Source: Streptomyces coryli (GTDB lineage Bacteria; Actinomycetota; Actinomycetes; Streptomycetales; Streptomycetaceae). Taken from it: a stretch of DNA of 39,685 nucleotides. The stretch is from contig NZ_JAAKZV010000049.1 in assembly GCF_011044975.1 (NCBI RefSeq), positions 1 through 39,685 on the forward strand, read 5' to 3'. The notes under the pieces are model-generated. The model did not search any database. It saw nothing but the letters and a program-made list of their open reading frames with translations, and was not told where the DNA came from. Of this stretch, positions 1-8,095 are shown piece by piece. The position numbers and the translations under genes are program-made. The first letter of the stretch is position 1, and each line of letters starts with the position of its first letter.

Positions 1-1113
1 CACCGCGCCCCCGGCGCTAGGCACCAACGACGCCACCCCCACCGCCAACGGCCCCGCCGCACAAGGCAGTCGCAGCTCACCCGCCGGTGTCCACCACCCC
101 GCCCCCGGCAGCCACCCAGGCGGAGCCGCGTAATGGCTCAGCTCGCGTCCGGACGGCCGCCACAGGCCCACCCAGCTGCCGGCCGGCCCGTCCAAGCGCA
201 GCGCTACCCCGCAGCTCTCCGGCATCAAAGCCTGCCCAGGTTGCACGGCGAACGGCGCCATCACCGCGCCCGCCAGCGGCGAGTCCGCACCGCCGCCGCC
301 CGGCTTCAGCGCCTCCGGGAAGCGCACCGGACGCGAGCTGCCGAGCACACCCCATCCCAGCCGGTCGTGGCCAGGGGCGTCGGACAGGACCAGCAGCAAG
401 CCGCTGTCCGGATCCGACAGCAGCAGCCGGTCGTTGCTGTTCTCCGTGATCTGCAGCAACGGAGAGACCTCTCCCGTGTGGCGGACGTCCACCGCCACCG
501 CCTTCGTACGGCCCTCCAGCTCGCGGTCCACCGCGAGCAGTCCGCCGGCCAGGTCCAGCCAGCGGCCCCCCGTGCACCGCCCCTGGACCTCCGCGGCCAG
601 CTCCAGGGAGCCCGAGCCGCCGCCGTGCACGAGCCAGACCGCCGTCGAGCGTTCGCCGGGCGCCAGCGCGTACACCTCGGTGCTCGCCGCCGCCGGCGGC
701 ACCAGCAGGAGCTCGCCGCCCGGGCCGGTGTCCACGCTCCCCAGTTCGACCTCGCTCGTCGCCGGACCCGAGGGGTACAGCAGCGAGAGGTGATGCCGCC
801 CCGCGGCGGGGTCGACGAGCCGGCGGATCAGCACCCGCCCGTCCCGCAGCGGGACGACGCTGCTCGCCGGTTCCTCGGGCTGCGCGCAGGGGAGCGGCAC
901 GGCATACGGCTCGGGCCCGCCGAGCGTCCAGCGCTCGGGGTACCAGTGGCCGCCGCTGTCCGTAGCCAGACAGGCGGCATACGACCCGTCCGCGGAGAGC
1001 ATGAACCCGGCCCGCTGCACTCCGGTCCCGGTACGGCCGGCCGCGCTCTCCGCACCGGCGTCCGGAAGGTTGCCGCCCCCCGTGGCGGTGGTCTCGTCCG
1101 CAACGGCTGTCAT
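1..1113 (-). CDS. Unidentified protein, C-terminus beyond the window edge
   Basis: An open minus-strand frame of 371 codons begins at the ATG at 1113 (first residues MTAVADETTATGGGN) and is still open at base 1, so the C-terminus is missing. A GGAGGTGAG ribosome site lies about 11 nt upstream of the ATG. There is no signal peptide or membrane segment. The protein consists of short beta-like stretches with repeated aromatic/glycine turns (GGHWYPERW, GRVLIRRL, DSGLLLVLSDAPG), suggesting a beta-propeller-like or beta-rich fold, but I do not recognise a family. It is divergent from the Nif3-like gene, and the 198 bp between them should carry both promoters. Function unknown; that the frame is coding is fairly sure from its length and codon bias. 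Confidence 0.7.
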   Translation of the reverse strand, partial: MTAVADETTATGGGNLPDAGAESAAGRTGTGVQRAGFMLSADGSYAACLATDSGGHWYPERWTLGGPEPYAVPLPCAQPEEPASSVVPLRDGRVLIRRLVDPAAGRHHLSLLYPSGPATSEVELGSVDTGPGGELLLVPPAAASTEVYALAPGERSTAVWLVHGGGSGSLELAAEVQGRCTGGRWLDLAGGLLAVDRELEGRTKAVAVDVRHTGEVSPLLQITENSNDRLLLSDPDSGLLLVLSDAPGHDRLGWGVLGSSRPVRFPEALKPGGGGADSPLAGAVMAPFAVQPGQALMPESCGVALRLDGPAGSWVGLWRPSGRELSHYAAPPGWLPGAGWWTPAGELRLPCAAGPLAVGVASLVPSAGGAV

Positions 1114-1311
1114 CGCTCGCCTCACCTCCGACGCCGAACGTAGGCTTCGCACTTCCTGCCGAACAACGCGAGTAGGTGCTCGTCACACAAAGGGGTGGGG
1201 ATTCATTCATTCCGCTGTGCCGCGCCGAGGCGATGTGCTCCCGCGGTGAGCACGCGCACCCGTCCCCCGCCACCCGCGCCCGGCCCGCGCCCGGGAGGTA
1301 ACCTCTCCCCC

Positions 1312-2190
1312 GTGCCCGCACTCTCTGACGTCATCGCCGCCCTCGACGCCCTCTGGCCCGCCGACCGCGCGGAGGACTGGGACGCCGTCGGTACGGTCTG
1401 CGGCGACCCGGATGCCGAGGTAACGCGCGTGCTCTTCGCCGTCGACCCGGTGCAGGAGGTCGCCGACGAGGCGGTACGGATCGGTGCGGGGCTGCTGGTC
1501 ACGCATCATCCGCTGTATCTGCGTGGCACCTCCACCGTCTCGGCGGGGACCCACAAGGGCCGGGTCGTGCACGACCTGATCAAGAACGACGTGGCCCTGC
1601 ACGTCGCCCACACCAACGCCGACCGCGCCGACCCGGGCGTCTCCGACGCCCTCGCCGGCGCTCTCGGTCTGCGGGTCACCGGTCCGCTCGTACCGGACGA
1701 GACCGATGCGGACGGGCGGCGCGGGCTCGGCCGGCTCTGCGAGCTCGATGCCCCGATGAGCCTGGCCGCCTTCGCCGACCGGGCCGCCCAGTCGCTGCCG
1801 GGTACGGCCGCGGGCATCCGCATCGCCGGCGACCCGGAGGCCGAGGTCCGTACGGTCGCGGTCTGCGGCGGCTCCGGCGACAGCCTGATCGAGACCGCCG
1901 GCCGGGCAGGGGCCGACGCCTTCCTCACCGCCGACCTGCGGCACCACCCCGTCTCGGAGGCGCAGCAGAAGTCGCGGGCGTCCGAGGGGCGCCCGTTCCT
2001 CCTCGACGCGGCACACTGGGCCACGGAGTGGCCCTGGTGCGAGCAGGCCGCGGCCCAGCTCGACCAGATCTCGGACCGCCACGGCTGGGGCTTGCGTACG
2101 CACGTCTCCCGCATCCTCACCGACCCCTGGACGTACCGATCCGGCACTCCAGCCAACTCAGCCCCACACACCCAGGAGCAGCCAGCTTGA
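1312..2190 (+). CDS. Nif3-like dinuclear metal center hexameric protein
   Basis: A 292-aa member of the Nif3/YbgI (DUF34, 'GTP cyclohydrolase I type 2') family, cytosolic toroidal proteins that bind two metal ions. The exact reaction is not settled for the family. Visible metal-ligand motifs are THHPLY at residues 64-69, HTNAD at 100-104 and DAAHWATEWP at about 232-241. The GTG at 1312 is chosen because GGAGGT sits 12 nt upstream and the homologous start (ALSDVIAALDALWP) follows at once; a longer in-frame extension exists upstream but is compositionally noise. Its stop overlaps the start of the zinc-ribbon gene (TTGA), indicating translational coupling. The order Nif3, zinc ribbon, RNase H-phosphatase is conserved in actinobacteria, including mycobacteria. 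Confidence 0.93.
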   Translation: MPALSDVIAALDALWPADRAEDWDAVGTVCGDPDAEVTRVLFAVDPVQEVADEAVRIGAGLLVTHHPLYLRGTSTVSAGTHKGRVVHDLIKNDVALHVAHTNADRADPGVSDALAGALGLRVTGPLVPDETDADGRRGLGRLCELDAPMSLAAFADRAAQSLPGTAAGIRIAGDPEAEVRTVAVCGGSGDSLIETAGRAGADAFLTADLRHHPVSEAQQKSRASEGRPFLLDAAHWATEWPWCEQAAAQLDQISDRHGWGLRTHVSRILTDPWTYRSGTPANSAPHTQEQPA

Positions 2191-2930
2191 ACGCCGCGTC
2201 CGCCGACCAGATCCGCCTCCTGGACGTCCAGGCCCTCGACGTCCGGCTCACGCAGCTCGCGCACAAGCGCAAGAACCTTCCCGAGCACGCCGAGGTGACC
2301 ACCCTCGACGCCGACCTCACCCAGCACCGCGACCTCCTCGTCGCCGCGCAGACCGAGGACTCCGACACCGGGCGGGAGCAGACCAAGGCCGAGCAGGATG
2401 TCGACCAGGTCCGCCAGCGCGCCGCCCGCGACCAGAAGCGCCTCGACTCCGGCGCCGTGACGTCGCCGAAGGACCTGGAGAACCTGCAGCGCGAGATCAC
2501 CTCCCTCGCCAAGCGGCAGGGCGACCTCGAGGACGTCGTCCTGGAGGTCATGGAGCGCCGTGAGGCGGCCCAGTCCCGGGTCGCCGAACTGACCGAGCGG
2601 GTCCAGTCCGTCGAGGCCAAGCTCGCCGACGCCGTCACGCGCCGCGACACGGCGTCGAGCGAGCTGGACGCCGAGGCGGAGGAGGTCCGCAAGGAGCGCG
2701 AGGGCATCGCCGGCGAGATTCCGGCCGATCTCCTCAAGCTCTACGACAAGCTCCGCGACCAGCAGGGCGGCGTCGGCGCCGCGAAGCTCTTCCAGCGCCG
2801 CTGCGAGGGCTGCCGGCAGGAGCTGCCCATCACCGAGATCAACGAGATCCGCGCCGCGGCCCCCGACACGGTCGTCCGCTGCGAGAACTGCCGCCGCATC
2901 CTCGTCCGCACGCCGGAGTCGGGTCTGTGA
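2187..2930 (+). CDS. C4-type zinc-ribbon coiled-coil protein
   Basis: A 247-aa protein with a long charged coiled coil (about residues 10-190, rich in Glu/Arg/Leu/Ala heptads) followed by a C-terminal zinc ribbon whose ligands are C206, C209, C232 and C235 (CEGC and CENC). Family members are annotated as C4-type zinc ribbon proteins (DUF164/CsdX group); a nucleic-acid or protein-scaffold role is assumed, not demonstrated. The TTG at 2187 overlaps the Nif3 stop and has AGGAG 8 nt upstream; an upstream in-frame start at 2028 would overlap Nif3 by 160 bp and is rejected. The gene ends directly at the left arm of the 183-bp palindromic element, so the insertion did not touch its coding sequence. 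Confidence 0.88.
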   Translation: MNAASADQIRLLDVQALDVRLTQLAHKRKNLPEHAEVTTLDADLTQHRDLLVAAQTEDSDTGREQTKAEQDVDQVRQRAARDQKRLDSGAVTSPKDLENLQREITSLAKRQGDLEDVVLEVMERREAAQSRVAELTERVQSVEAKLADAVTRRDTASSELDAEAEEVRKEREGIAGEIPADLLKLYDKLRDQQGGVGAAKLFQRRCEGCRQELPITEINEIRAAAPDTVVRCENCRRILVRTPESGL

Positions 2931-3113
2931 GCTGGGAGCCTGTCTTCGGCCCCCCGCCTGCGCCCCGACGCCCGGCACGCACGCTCGCCGCACGCCGCCC
3001 CCGGACAGGTGGCTCCGCCACATGACCGGGGACAGCGCACGCCGATCGCACGCACCGGACGCCGCTGCGCCGCGCTCCGCGCGACGACGGGGGGCCGAAG
3101 ACAGGCTCCCAGC
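2931..3113. repeat. 183-bp element with 25-bp perfect terminal inverted repeats (MITE-like)
   Basis: Bases 2931-2955 (starting GCTGGGAGCCTG) are the exact reverse complement of 3089-3113, with 133 bp between. A small hairpin (GTGGC-TCC-GCCAC, 3009-3021) lies at the centre. The left arm begins on the base after the zinc-ribbon stop codon and the right arm ends two codons before the conserved RNase H core begins. This architecture matches a non-autonomous miniature inverted-repeat element. No obvious target-site duplication is visible and there is no second copy in the window, so mobility is inferred only from structure. Confidence 0.6.
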
Positions 3114-4248
3114 CCGCTTCGTCATCGAGGCGGACGGCGGGTCCCGCGGCAATCCGGGTCCCGCCGGTTGCGGCGCGGTGGTGCGCGATGCCGCGTCCGG
3201 TGAGGTGGTCGCCGAGCAGGCGGCGTATCTGGGCGTGGTGTCGAACAACGTGGCCGAGTACCGCGGCCTGATCGCGGGCCTGCGGGCGGCGGCCGCCATC
3301 GATGCCGGGGCTTCGGTGCTCGTACGGATGGACTCCAAGCTCGTCGTGGAGCAGATGTCCGGGCGCTGGCAGATCAAGCACCCGGCGATGCGGGAACTGG
3401 CGCGCGAGGCCCGGGAGATCCTCCCGGGGGAGCGGGTCACGTACGAGTGGATCCCGCGGGCGCAGAACAAGCACGCCGACCGGCTTGCCAACGAGGCGAT
3501 GGACGCGGGCGCCGCCGGGCGGGAGTGGAGCCCGGCGGAGTCGACGGCCCAGCTCGAGGCCGACCAGCTCAAGCCGCAGGAGCCCGCCCCGGCCGCCGGC
3601 TGGCCCGCCGACCTGGGTACCCCGACCACGCTCGTCCTGCTGCGGCACGGCGAGACCCCGCTGACGCCCGAGAAGCGCTTCTCCGGCAGCGGCGGCTCCG
3701 ACCCCGCCCTCTCGGCGGCCGGGCGCCGCCAGGCCGAGGCCACCGCGGAGCTGCTGGCCGCGCGCGGCTCCGTGCAGGCGATCGTCACCTCCCCGCTGCG
3801 CCGCTGCCGCGAGACCGCGGAGACGATCGCGGCGCGGCTGGGCCTCGGCATCCACGTGGAAGAGGGCCTGCGGGAAACGGACTTCGGCTCCTGGGAGGGC
3901 CTGACCTTCGGAGAGGTCCGCGCGCGCTACGAGACCGACCTGACGGAATGGCTCAAGTCCCCGTCGGCGACGCCCTCCGGCGGCGGCGAGTCCTTCGAGG
4001 CGGTGGCGGAGCGGGTCACGGTGGCCCGGGAGACGCTGCTGGCCCGGCACCCGGGCGAGACGGTGCTGGTGGTCTCGCATGTCACGCCGCTGAAGACCCT
4101 CGTACGGATGGCGCTGGGCGCGCCCGCCGAGTCGCTGTTCCGGATGGAGCTGTCGGCGGCGTCGCTGTCCGCGGTGGCGTACTACGCGGACGGCAACGCC
4201 TCCGTACGGCTGCTGAATTCGACCGAGCACCTCACAGCACGGCGCTGA
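3022..4248 (+). CDS. Bifunctional RNase H / histidine (acid) phosphatase
   Basis: A 408-aa fusion. Residues about 32-165 form an RNase HI-type domain that cleaves RNA in RNA:DNA hybrids, with carboxylates visible at D38 (EADGGSRGNPG), E79 (NNVAEYRG), D104 (RMDSKLVVE) and D153 (NKHADRLANEA). Residues about 200-400 form a histidine-phosphatase/CobC-like domain with catalytic RHGE at 208-211, a conserved SPLRRCRETAE segment and second histidine H353 (VVSHVTPLK). The same fusion is known in mycobacteria (RnhC, Rv2228c type). The first 31 residues are basic and low complexity and are encoded by the right half of the 183-bp inverted-repeat element; the ATG at 3022 (AGGTGG 9 nt upstream) is the only usable in-frame start. 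The 3' end overlaps eda, on the opposite strand, by 17 bp. Confidence 0.92.
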   Translation: MTGDSARRSHAPDAAAPRSARRRGAEDRLPARFVIEADGGSRGNPGPAGCGAVVRDAASGEVVAEQAAYLGVVSNNVAEYRGLIAGLRAAAAIDAGASVLVRMDSKLVVEQMSGRWQIKHPAMRELAREAREILPGERVTYEWIPRAQNKHADRLANEAMDAGAAGREWSPAESTAQLEADQLKPQEPAPAAGWPADLGTPTTLVLLRHGETPLTPEKRFSGSGGSDPALSAAGRRQAEATAELLAARGSVQAIVTSPLRRCRETAETIAARLGLGIHVEEGLRETDFGSWEGLTFGEVRARYETDLTEWLKSPSATPSGGGESFEAVAERVTVARETLLARHPGETVLVVSHVTPLKTLVRMALGAPAESLFRMELSAASLSAVAYYADGNASVRLLNSTEHLTARR

Positions 4249-4876
4249 GGCCCTCCGCCGCCTCGACCGCCAGGCCGCGGATCCGCTCCCAGTCGCGGGC
4301 GGCGATCGCGTCCGGCGGCAGCATCCAGGTGCCGCCCACGCAGGCCACGTTGGCAAGCGCCAGATAGTCCCGCGCCGACTCCGCCGTGATCCCGCCGGTG
4401 GGGCAGAAGCGCGCCTCCGGCAGCGGCGAGGCGAGCGATCGCAGGTAGGGGGTGCCGCCCGCGGCCTCCGCCGGGAAGAACTTCATCTCGGTGACGCCCT
4501 TCTCCAGCAGCGTCACCACCTCGGACGTGGTGGAGACGCCGGGGAGGAAGGGGACCCCCGACTCGCGCATCGCGCCCAGCAGGCGCTCCGTCCAGCCGGG
4601 GCTGACGAGGAAGCGGGCGCCCGCGTCGACGGCCTCCTCGACCTGGTCGGGGCGGAGCAGCGTGCCCGCGCCCACGGTGGCCTCGGGGACGTCCGCGGCG
4701 ATGGCGCGGATCGCGTCGAGCGCGGCGGGGGTGCGCAGGGTGATCTCGATCGCCGGCAGGCCGCCCGCGACGAGGGCGCGGGCGAGGGGGACGGCGTCGG
4801 CCACATGGTCGAGGACGACGACGGGTATGACAGGGGCGGGGGTGTTGTCCAGGAGCTGATCGGTCACGCCTGACAT
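4232..4876 (-). CDS. eda: 2-dehydro-3-deoxy-phosphogluconate (KDPG) aldolase
   Basis: A 214-aa class I aldolase that splits KDPG into pyruvate and glyceraldehyde-3-phosphate, the last step of the Entner-Doudoroff route; it may also act on 4-hydroxy-2-oxoglutarate. The TIM-barrel motifs are EITLRTP (E44, R48), VGAGTLL, FLVSPG, MKFFPAE with Schiff-base lysine K132, and CPTGGI. Length is normal for the family. The ATG at 4876 is preferred; a GTG three codons inside is an alternative because neither start has a strong ribosome site. It lies 49 bp downstream of yaaA on the same strand, with a 9-bp hairpin between. A gluconate uptake/kinase module occurs about 30 kb away and could feed phosphogluconate towards this enzyme. 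Confidence 0.93.
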   Translation of the reverse strand: MSGVTDQLLDNTPAPVIPVVVLDHVADAVPLARALVAGGLPAIEITLRTPAALDAIRAIAADVPEATVGAGTLLRPDQVEEAVDAGARFLVSPGWTERLLGAMRESGVPFLPGVSTTSEVVTLLEKGVTEMKFFPAEAAGGTPYLRSLASPLPEARFCPTGGITAESARDYLALANVACVGGTWMLPPDAIAARDWERIRGLAVEAAEGLSAVL

Positions 4877-4896
4877 CCTGCGCGGGGATACGTGCC

Positions 4897-4918
4897 CTGC
4901 GCAACAGTCGTTGCGCAG
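4897..4918. promoter_or_regulatory. Perfect 9-4-9 dyad between yaaA and eda
   Basis: CTGCGCAAC-AGTC-GTTGCGCAG is a perfect palindrome 20 bp upstream of the eda start and 8 bp downstream of the yaaA stop. A further GCGCAA follows on the yaaA side. It can be read as an operator for eda or as a T-tract-less terminator/attenuator hairpin for yaaA; the sequence alone does not decide. Confidence 0.55.
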
Positions 4919-4925
4919 CGCGCAA

Positions 4926-5705
4926 TCACAGCTCCGTGACGATGACGTCCAGTTTGTTCGCGGCAGGGGCCTCGACCTGGTAGCCGAGGTCCCGCAGGGC
5001 ATCGCCCAGCGCCGCCGGGGTCCGCGGATTCGCGCCTTCCGTCAGCAGCGAGCGGAGCAGCCGGCCCTTCGTCGCCTTGTTGAAGTGGCTGACGACCGTC
5101 CGCTTCTCGACGCCGCCGACGATCTTCGACTGCAGCACCCGCACCGTGGCCGTGCGCGCCGCGAGCTCGCCCTTCGGCTTCCATAGATTCGCGTACGCCG
5201 AGGAGCGCAGGTCGAGCACCAGCCCGCTGCCGGCGGCCTCCGGCATGACGGCGTCCATGTGCGTACGCCAGAAGGCCCCGAGCCCGCCGATGCCGGGCAG
5301 CGCGACGCCGCCGGAGCAGCGGTAGGCGGGGATCCTGTCGCCGATACGGACCGCGCCCCACAGCCCCGAGAAGATCAGCAGCGACTTGGCGGCGCGGCGC
5401 TTGGCGGCGGCGTCGAGCGTCGCGAGGCCGAGCGCGTCGTAGAGCACGCCGGTGTAGATCTGCCCGGCGGGGCGGGTGGGCGCGGTCCGTAGCCGGGCAT
5501 TCTTCGCGATCTCGCCGCGCAGCCCCTCGCTGAGGCCGAGCACCTCGCGTGCCTTGTCCTCGTCGGCGGAGCAGAGTGCGACGAGCTCGTCGAGTACGGT
5601 CTCCCGCGCGGCCGTCAGTCCGGGCAGGGACAGCGCCGCGAGGTCGAGCGGTGCGCCGCGATGGCCCTCGGCCTTGCCCTCCGAGGGCGGCAGGAGCACG
5701 AGCAC
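4926..5705 (-). CDS. yaaA: Peroxide stress protein YaaA (DUF328)
   Basis: A 259-aa member of the YaaA/DUF328 family. In E. coli YaaA limits intracellular iron and protects against hydrogen peroxide, and related proteins bind DNA; no enzymatic residue set is agreed. Characteristic motifs visible are LLPPSEGK at the N-terminus, GQIYTGVLYDALGL, FSGLWGAV, IPAYR, LVLDLRSSAY and VVSHFNK. The GTG at 5705 is clearly the start: AAGGAG sits 7 nt upstream, with a TAGGCT -10 box (5750-5755) about 45 nt upstream. A much longer in-frame extension across the RNB gene is spurious. Divergent from the RNB ribonuclease and co-oriented with eda. Confidence 0.93.
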   Translation of the reverse strand: MLVLLPPSEGKAEGHRGAPLDLAALSLPGLTAARETVLDELVALCSADEDKAREVLGLSEGLRGEIAKNARLRTAPTRPAGQIYTGVLYDALGLATLDAAAKRRAAKSLLIFSGLWGAVRIGDRIPAYRCSGGVALPGIGGLGAFWRTHMDAVMPEAAGSGLVLDLRSSAYANLWKPKGELAARTATVRVLQSKIVGGVEKRTVVSHFNKATKGRLLRSLLTEGANPRTPAALGDALRDLGYQVEAPAANKLDVIVTEL

Positions 5706-5749
5706 GATGGGTCTCCTTCTTACGTTCCTTGCGTCTGCGCGCCGGATGA

Positions 5750-5810
5750 AGCCTACGCAACGCCGCGCGCGCAGCGGGCGCCCCACCTCCCGGACGCCTA
5801 CGCTGGCAAG
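5750..5810. promoter_or_regulatory. Divergent promoters for yaaA and the RNB ribonuclease gene
   Basis: On the minus strand TAGGCT (5755-5750) is a plausible yaaA -10 box, giving a leader of roughly 35-40 nt that contains the AAGGAG site. On the plus strand TACGCT (5799-5804) ends 6 nt before the RNB ATG, the spacing typical of leaderless actinobacterial transcripts. No convincing -35 hexamers were identified for either. Confidence 0.5.
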
Positions 5811-7292
5811 ATGCCGCATCGTCTGATGAGCTGCAGCGACGCAGCGGACTCCCCGCTCAGCCAAGCCCTGCGGGAGCTCAGGGAACGGGAGCAGGTGCCC
5901 GCCGAGTTTCCCGCCGAGGCGCTCGCCGAGGCGGAAGCCGTGGTCAAGGCGCCGCCGATCGCCGTCGGGGTGCAGGACGCCACCGACATTCCCTTCTTCA
6001 CCGTCGACCCGCCCGAATCCATGGACCTCGACCAGGCCATGCACCTCTCCCGCCGGTCCGGGGGCGGCTACCGGGTCAGATACGCCATCGCCGACGTCGC
6101 CGCGTTCGTCACCCCGGGCGGGGCGATCGACGCCGAGGCGCACCGCCGCGTCACCACCCTCTACTTCCCAGACACCCGGGTCCCGCTGCACCCCGAGATC
6201 CTCTCCGAGGGCGCCGCCAGCCTGCTCCCCGACCAGACCGCCCCGGCCCTGCTGTGGGACATCGACCTCGACTCCAGCGGCGCCGTGGCCGCCGTCCGCC
6301 TTGGCCGCGCGCTCGTCCGCAGCATCGCCAAGCTCGACTACGCCGGCGTGCAGCAGACCATCGACGAGGGCACCGCCGAGGAGCCCGTAGCGCTCCTCCG
6401 GGACATCGGGATGCTGCGCGAGGAGATCGAGAAGGCCCGCGGCGGCATCTCCCTCGGCGTGCCGGAGCAGGAGGTGGTCGAGCGCTCCCCGGGCCACTAC
6501 GGCCTGGAGTACCGCGCCCCGCTCCCCGCCGACGGCTGGAACGCGCAGATCTCCCTTCTCACCGGCATGGCCGCCGCCGACCTGATGCTGACGGCGGGCT
6601 TCGGCATCCTCCGTACGCTGCCGCCCGCGCAGCGCAGCGCGGTCGAATACCTGCGCCGGGTCGCCAAGGCGCTCGACGTCGACTGGCCGAAGGACACCGA
6701 CTACGCCACCGTCATCCGCACCCTCAACCCCCAGCGCGCCAACCACGCCGCCTTCCTCCAGGAGTGCACCACGCTGCTCCGCGGCGCCGGCTACACCGTC
6801 TTCGACGGCACCCCGCCGGAACAGGCCGAGCACGCGGCGGTCGCCGACGAGTACACCCACTGCACCGCCCCGCTGCGCCGCCTCGTCGACCGCTACTCCG
6901 GCGAGCTCTGCCTGGCCGCCGTCGAGGGCCGCGAGCCCCCGCAGTGGGTGCGCGACGCCATGCCGGCCCTGCCGGAGGAGATGGCCGAGGGCAGTGCGCG
7001 CGCCAACCGCCTGGAGCGCGAGTGCGTCGACCTCGCCGAGGCGGCGCTGCTACGGGACCAGGTCGGCGAGGTCTTCGACGGCTACGTCATCGACGTCAAC
7101 GACCGCAAGGACCCGGTACGCGGCACCGTCCAGCTCTACGAGCCCGCCGTCATCGGCCGCGTCGACGCCACGCCGGACGCGCCCGAGCTGTCGCTCGGTC
7201 ACCGGCTCCGGGTGCGGCTGACCGAGGCGGAGCCGGGGGAGTCGGCCGTACGCTTCGTGCCGGCCACGGCGGACGCGGGGTCGTCTGCGTAG
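5811..7292 (+). CDS. RNB-domain 3'-5' exoribonuclease (RNase II/R superfamily)
   Basis: A 493-aa protein whose RNB catalytic domain starts near residue 58: the metal-binding motif DPPESMDLDQA holds D66, D72 and D74, followed by YAIADVAAFV and a conserved TLYFPDTRVPLHPE segment. The actinobacterial short form lacks the clear cold-shock and S1 domains of full-length RNase R, which fits this length. It should degrade single-stranded RNA 3' to 5' in the cytosol. The ATG at 5811 is preferred because TACGCT lies 6 nt upstream (leaderless); an ATG five codons later is possible. The final 94 bp overlap, on the opposite strand, the end of the downstream membrane-protein gene. Confidence 0.92.
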   Translation: MPHRLMSCSDAADSPLSQALRELREREQVPAEFPAEALAEAEAVVKAPPIAVGVQDATDIPFFTVDPPESMDLDQAMHLSRRSGGGYRVRYAIADVAAFVTPGGAIDAEAHRRVTTLYFPDTRVPLHPEILSEGAASLLPDQTAPALLWDIDLDSSGAVAAVRLGRALVRSIAKLDYAGVQQTIDEGTAEEPVALLRDIGMLREEIEKARGGISLGVPEQEVVERSPGHYGLEYRAPLPADGWNAQISLLTGMAAADLMLTAGFGILRTLPPAQRSAVEYLRRVAKALDVDWPKDTDYATVIRTLNPQRANHAAFLQECTTLLRGAGYTVFDGTPPEQAEHAAVADEYTHCTAPLRRLVDRYSGELCLAAVEGREPPQWVRDAMPALPEEMAEGSARANRLERECVDLAEAALLRDQVGEVFDGYVIDVNDRKDPVRGTVQLYEPAVIGRVDATPDAPELSLGHRLRVRLTEAEPGESAVRFVPATADAGSSA

Positions 7293-8095
7293 AAGCGGAC
7301 CGGGCCCTGGATTGCGGCCACCTTGCCCAGCGGCCGGACGAAGCGCAGCGGCTCGCCCTCGGTGAGCTCCACCGTCACCGTGGTCTGGCTGCTGACCGCC
7401 AGGTCGAGCGACCCGTCGTCGCGCACCAGCGCCGGGCCGCCGCCGTCGGGGAAGCAGCGGTCGGTGCGGACCCGGGCGATGCGGTCGGCAGGGATACGGA
7501 GCCCGAGCAGCACGCCGTAGCGGAGGTGCAACGAGCCGTCGGCGGCGATCACATGGGGGCGCACGGCGCAGGAGGCGTGCAGGGCGATGATGAAGTAGAT
7601 GCCCCAGATGTCGATGACCAGGAAGGTCAGGTGCACCACCGGCCACGGGATGATCAGGGCGAGGGCGACGGTCTCGATGACGGAGACGAAGAGGAAGCCC
7701 CAGATCACGAAGGACTGACCGGCGGCGTATGTCACCGCCGCGTCCCCCGGGCCGACGCCGTGCGGCGGGCGGCGGGTGATCCAGCGGCAGAAGCTGGTGA
7801 AGAGCTTCAGCTCGTGGACGGTCAGGCGGCGGACGGTGGCCGGGGCCGTGTCCCGTACCGCCGCCAGGAGGGCTTCGCGGGGCGGGAGTCCGGCCGCGCG
7901 GTGGCGCCGGTGGTCCGCGGCGAGCACGGTGGCCGCGGCGGCGAAGAGCGCGAGGGTCAGCGCTTCCACGGCGCGCTGCACCGGGGCGGGTATGGACGCG
8001 CCCGAGACCAGGCAGATGACCAGGACCAGCTCGCCCGGGACCGCCGCGAGCATTCCCCAGCGGACGACCCTGCGCAGCGCGTTCACCGGTTCCAC
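7199..8095 (-). CDS. Unidentified multi-pass membrane protein
   Basis: A 298-aa protein with hydrophobic segments around residues 13-33, 45-60, 126-146 and 150-175, followed by a soluble C-terminal portion (LRYGVLLGLRIPADRIARVRTDRC) that resembles the PH-like domain often found after membrane helices, although I cannot assign it firmly. Its start overlaps the end of the MerR gene by 13 bp, so the two form a coupled operon transcribed from the MerR promoter. The membrane protein is therefore the probable regulatory target or partner of that MerR protein. The last 94 bp run antisense to the RNB gene. Function unknown. Confidence 0.8.
   Translation of the reverse strand: MEPVNALRRVVRWGMLAAVPGELVLVICLVSGASIPAPVQRAVEALTLALFAAAATVLAADHRRHRAAGLPPREALLAAVRDTAPATVRRLTVHELKLFTSFCRWITRRPPHGVGPGDAAVTYAAGQSFVIWGFLFVSVIETVALALIIPWPVVHLTFLVIDIWGIYFIIALHASCAVRPHVIAADGSLHLRYGVLLGLRIPADRIARVRTDRCFPDGGGPALVRDDGSLDLAVSSQTTVTVELTEGEPLRFVRPLGKVAAIQGPVRFYADDPASAVAGTKRTADSPGSASVSRTRSR

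Noticed and set aside
2931-3113. The 25-bp inverted repeat as a transcription terminator
   Set aside because: The 133-bp loop is too long and no T tract follows; terminal inverted repeats of an element fit better.
1506-3851. 781-codon open frame on the minus strand across Nif3, zinc ribbon and RNase H genes
   Set aside because: It lies antisense to three well-supported genes, has Ser/Arg/Ala-rich low-complexity translation and no motif; a GC-rich shadow frame.
5706-6860. Long N-terminal extension of yaaA into the RNB gene
   Set aside because: The conserved YaaA sequence starts at the GTG 5705 with a perfect ribosome site; the upstream part is the antisense shadow of the ribonuclease.
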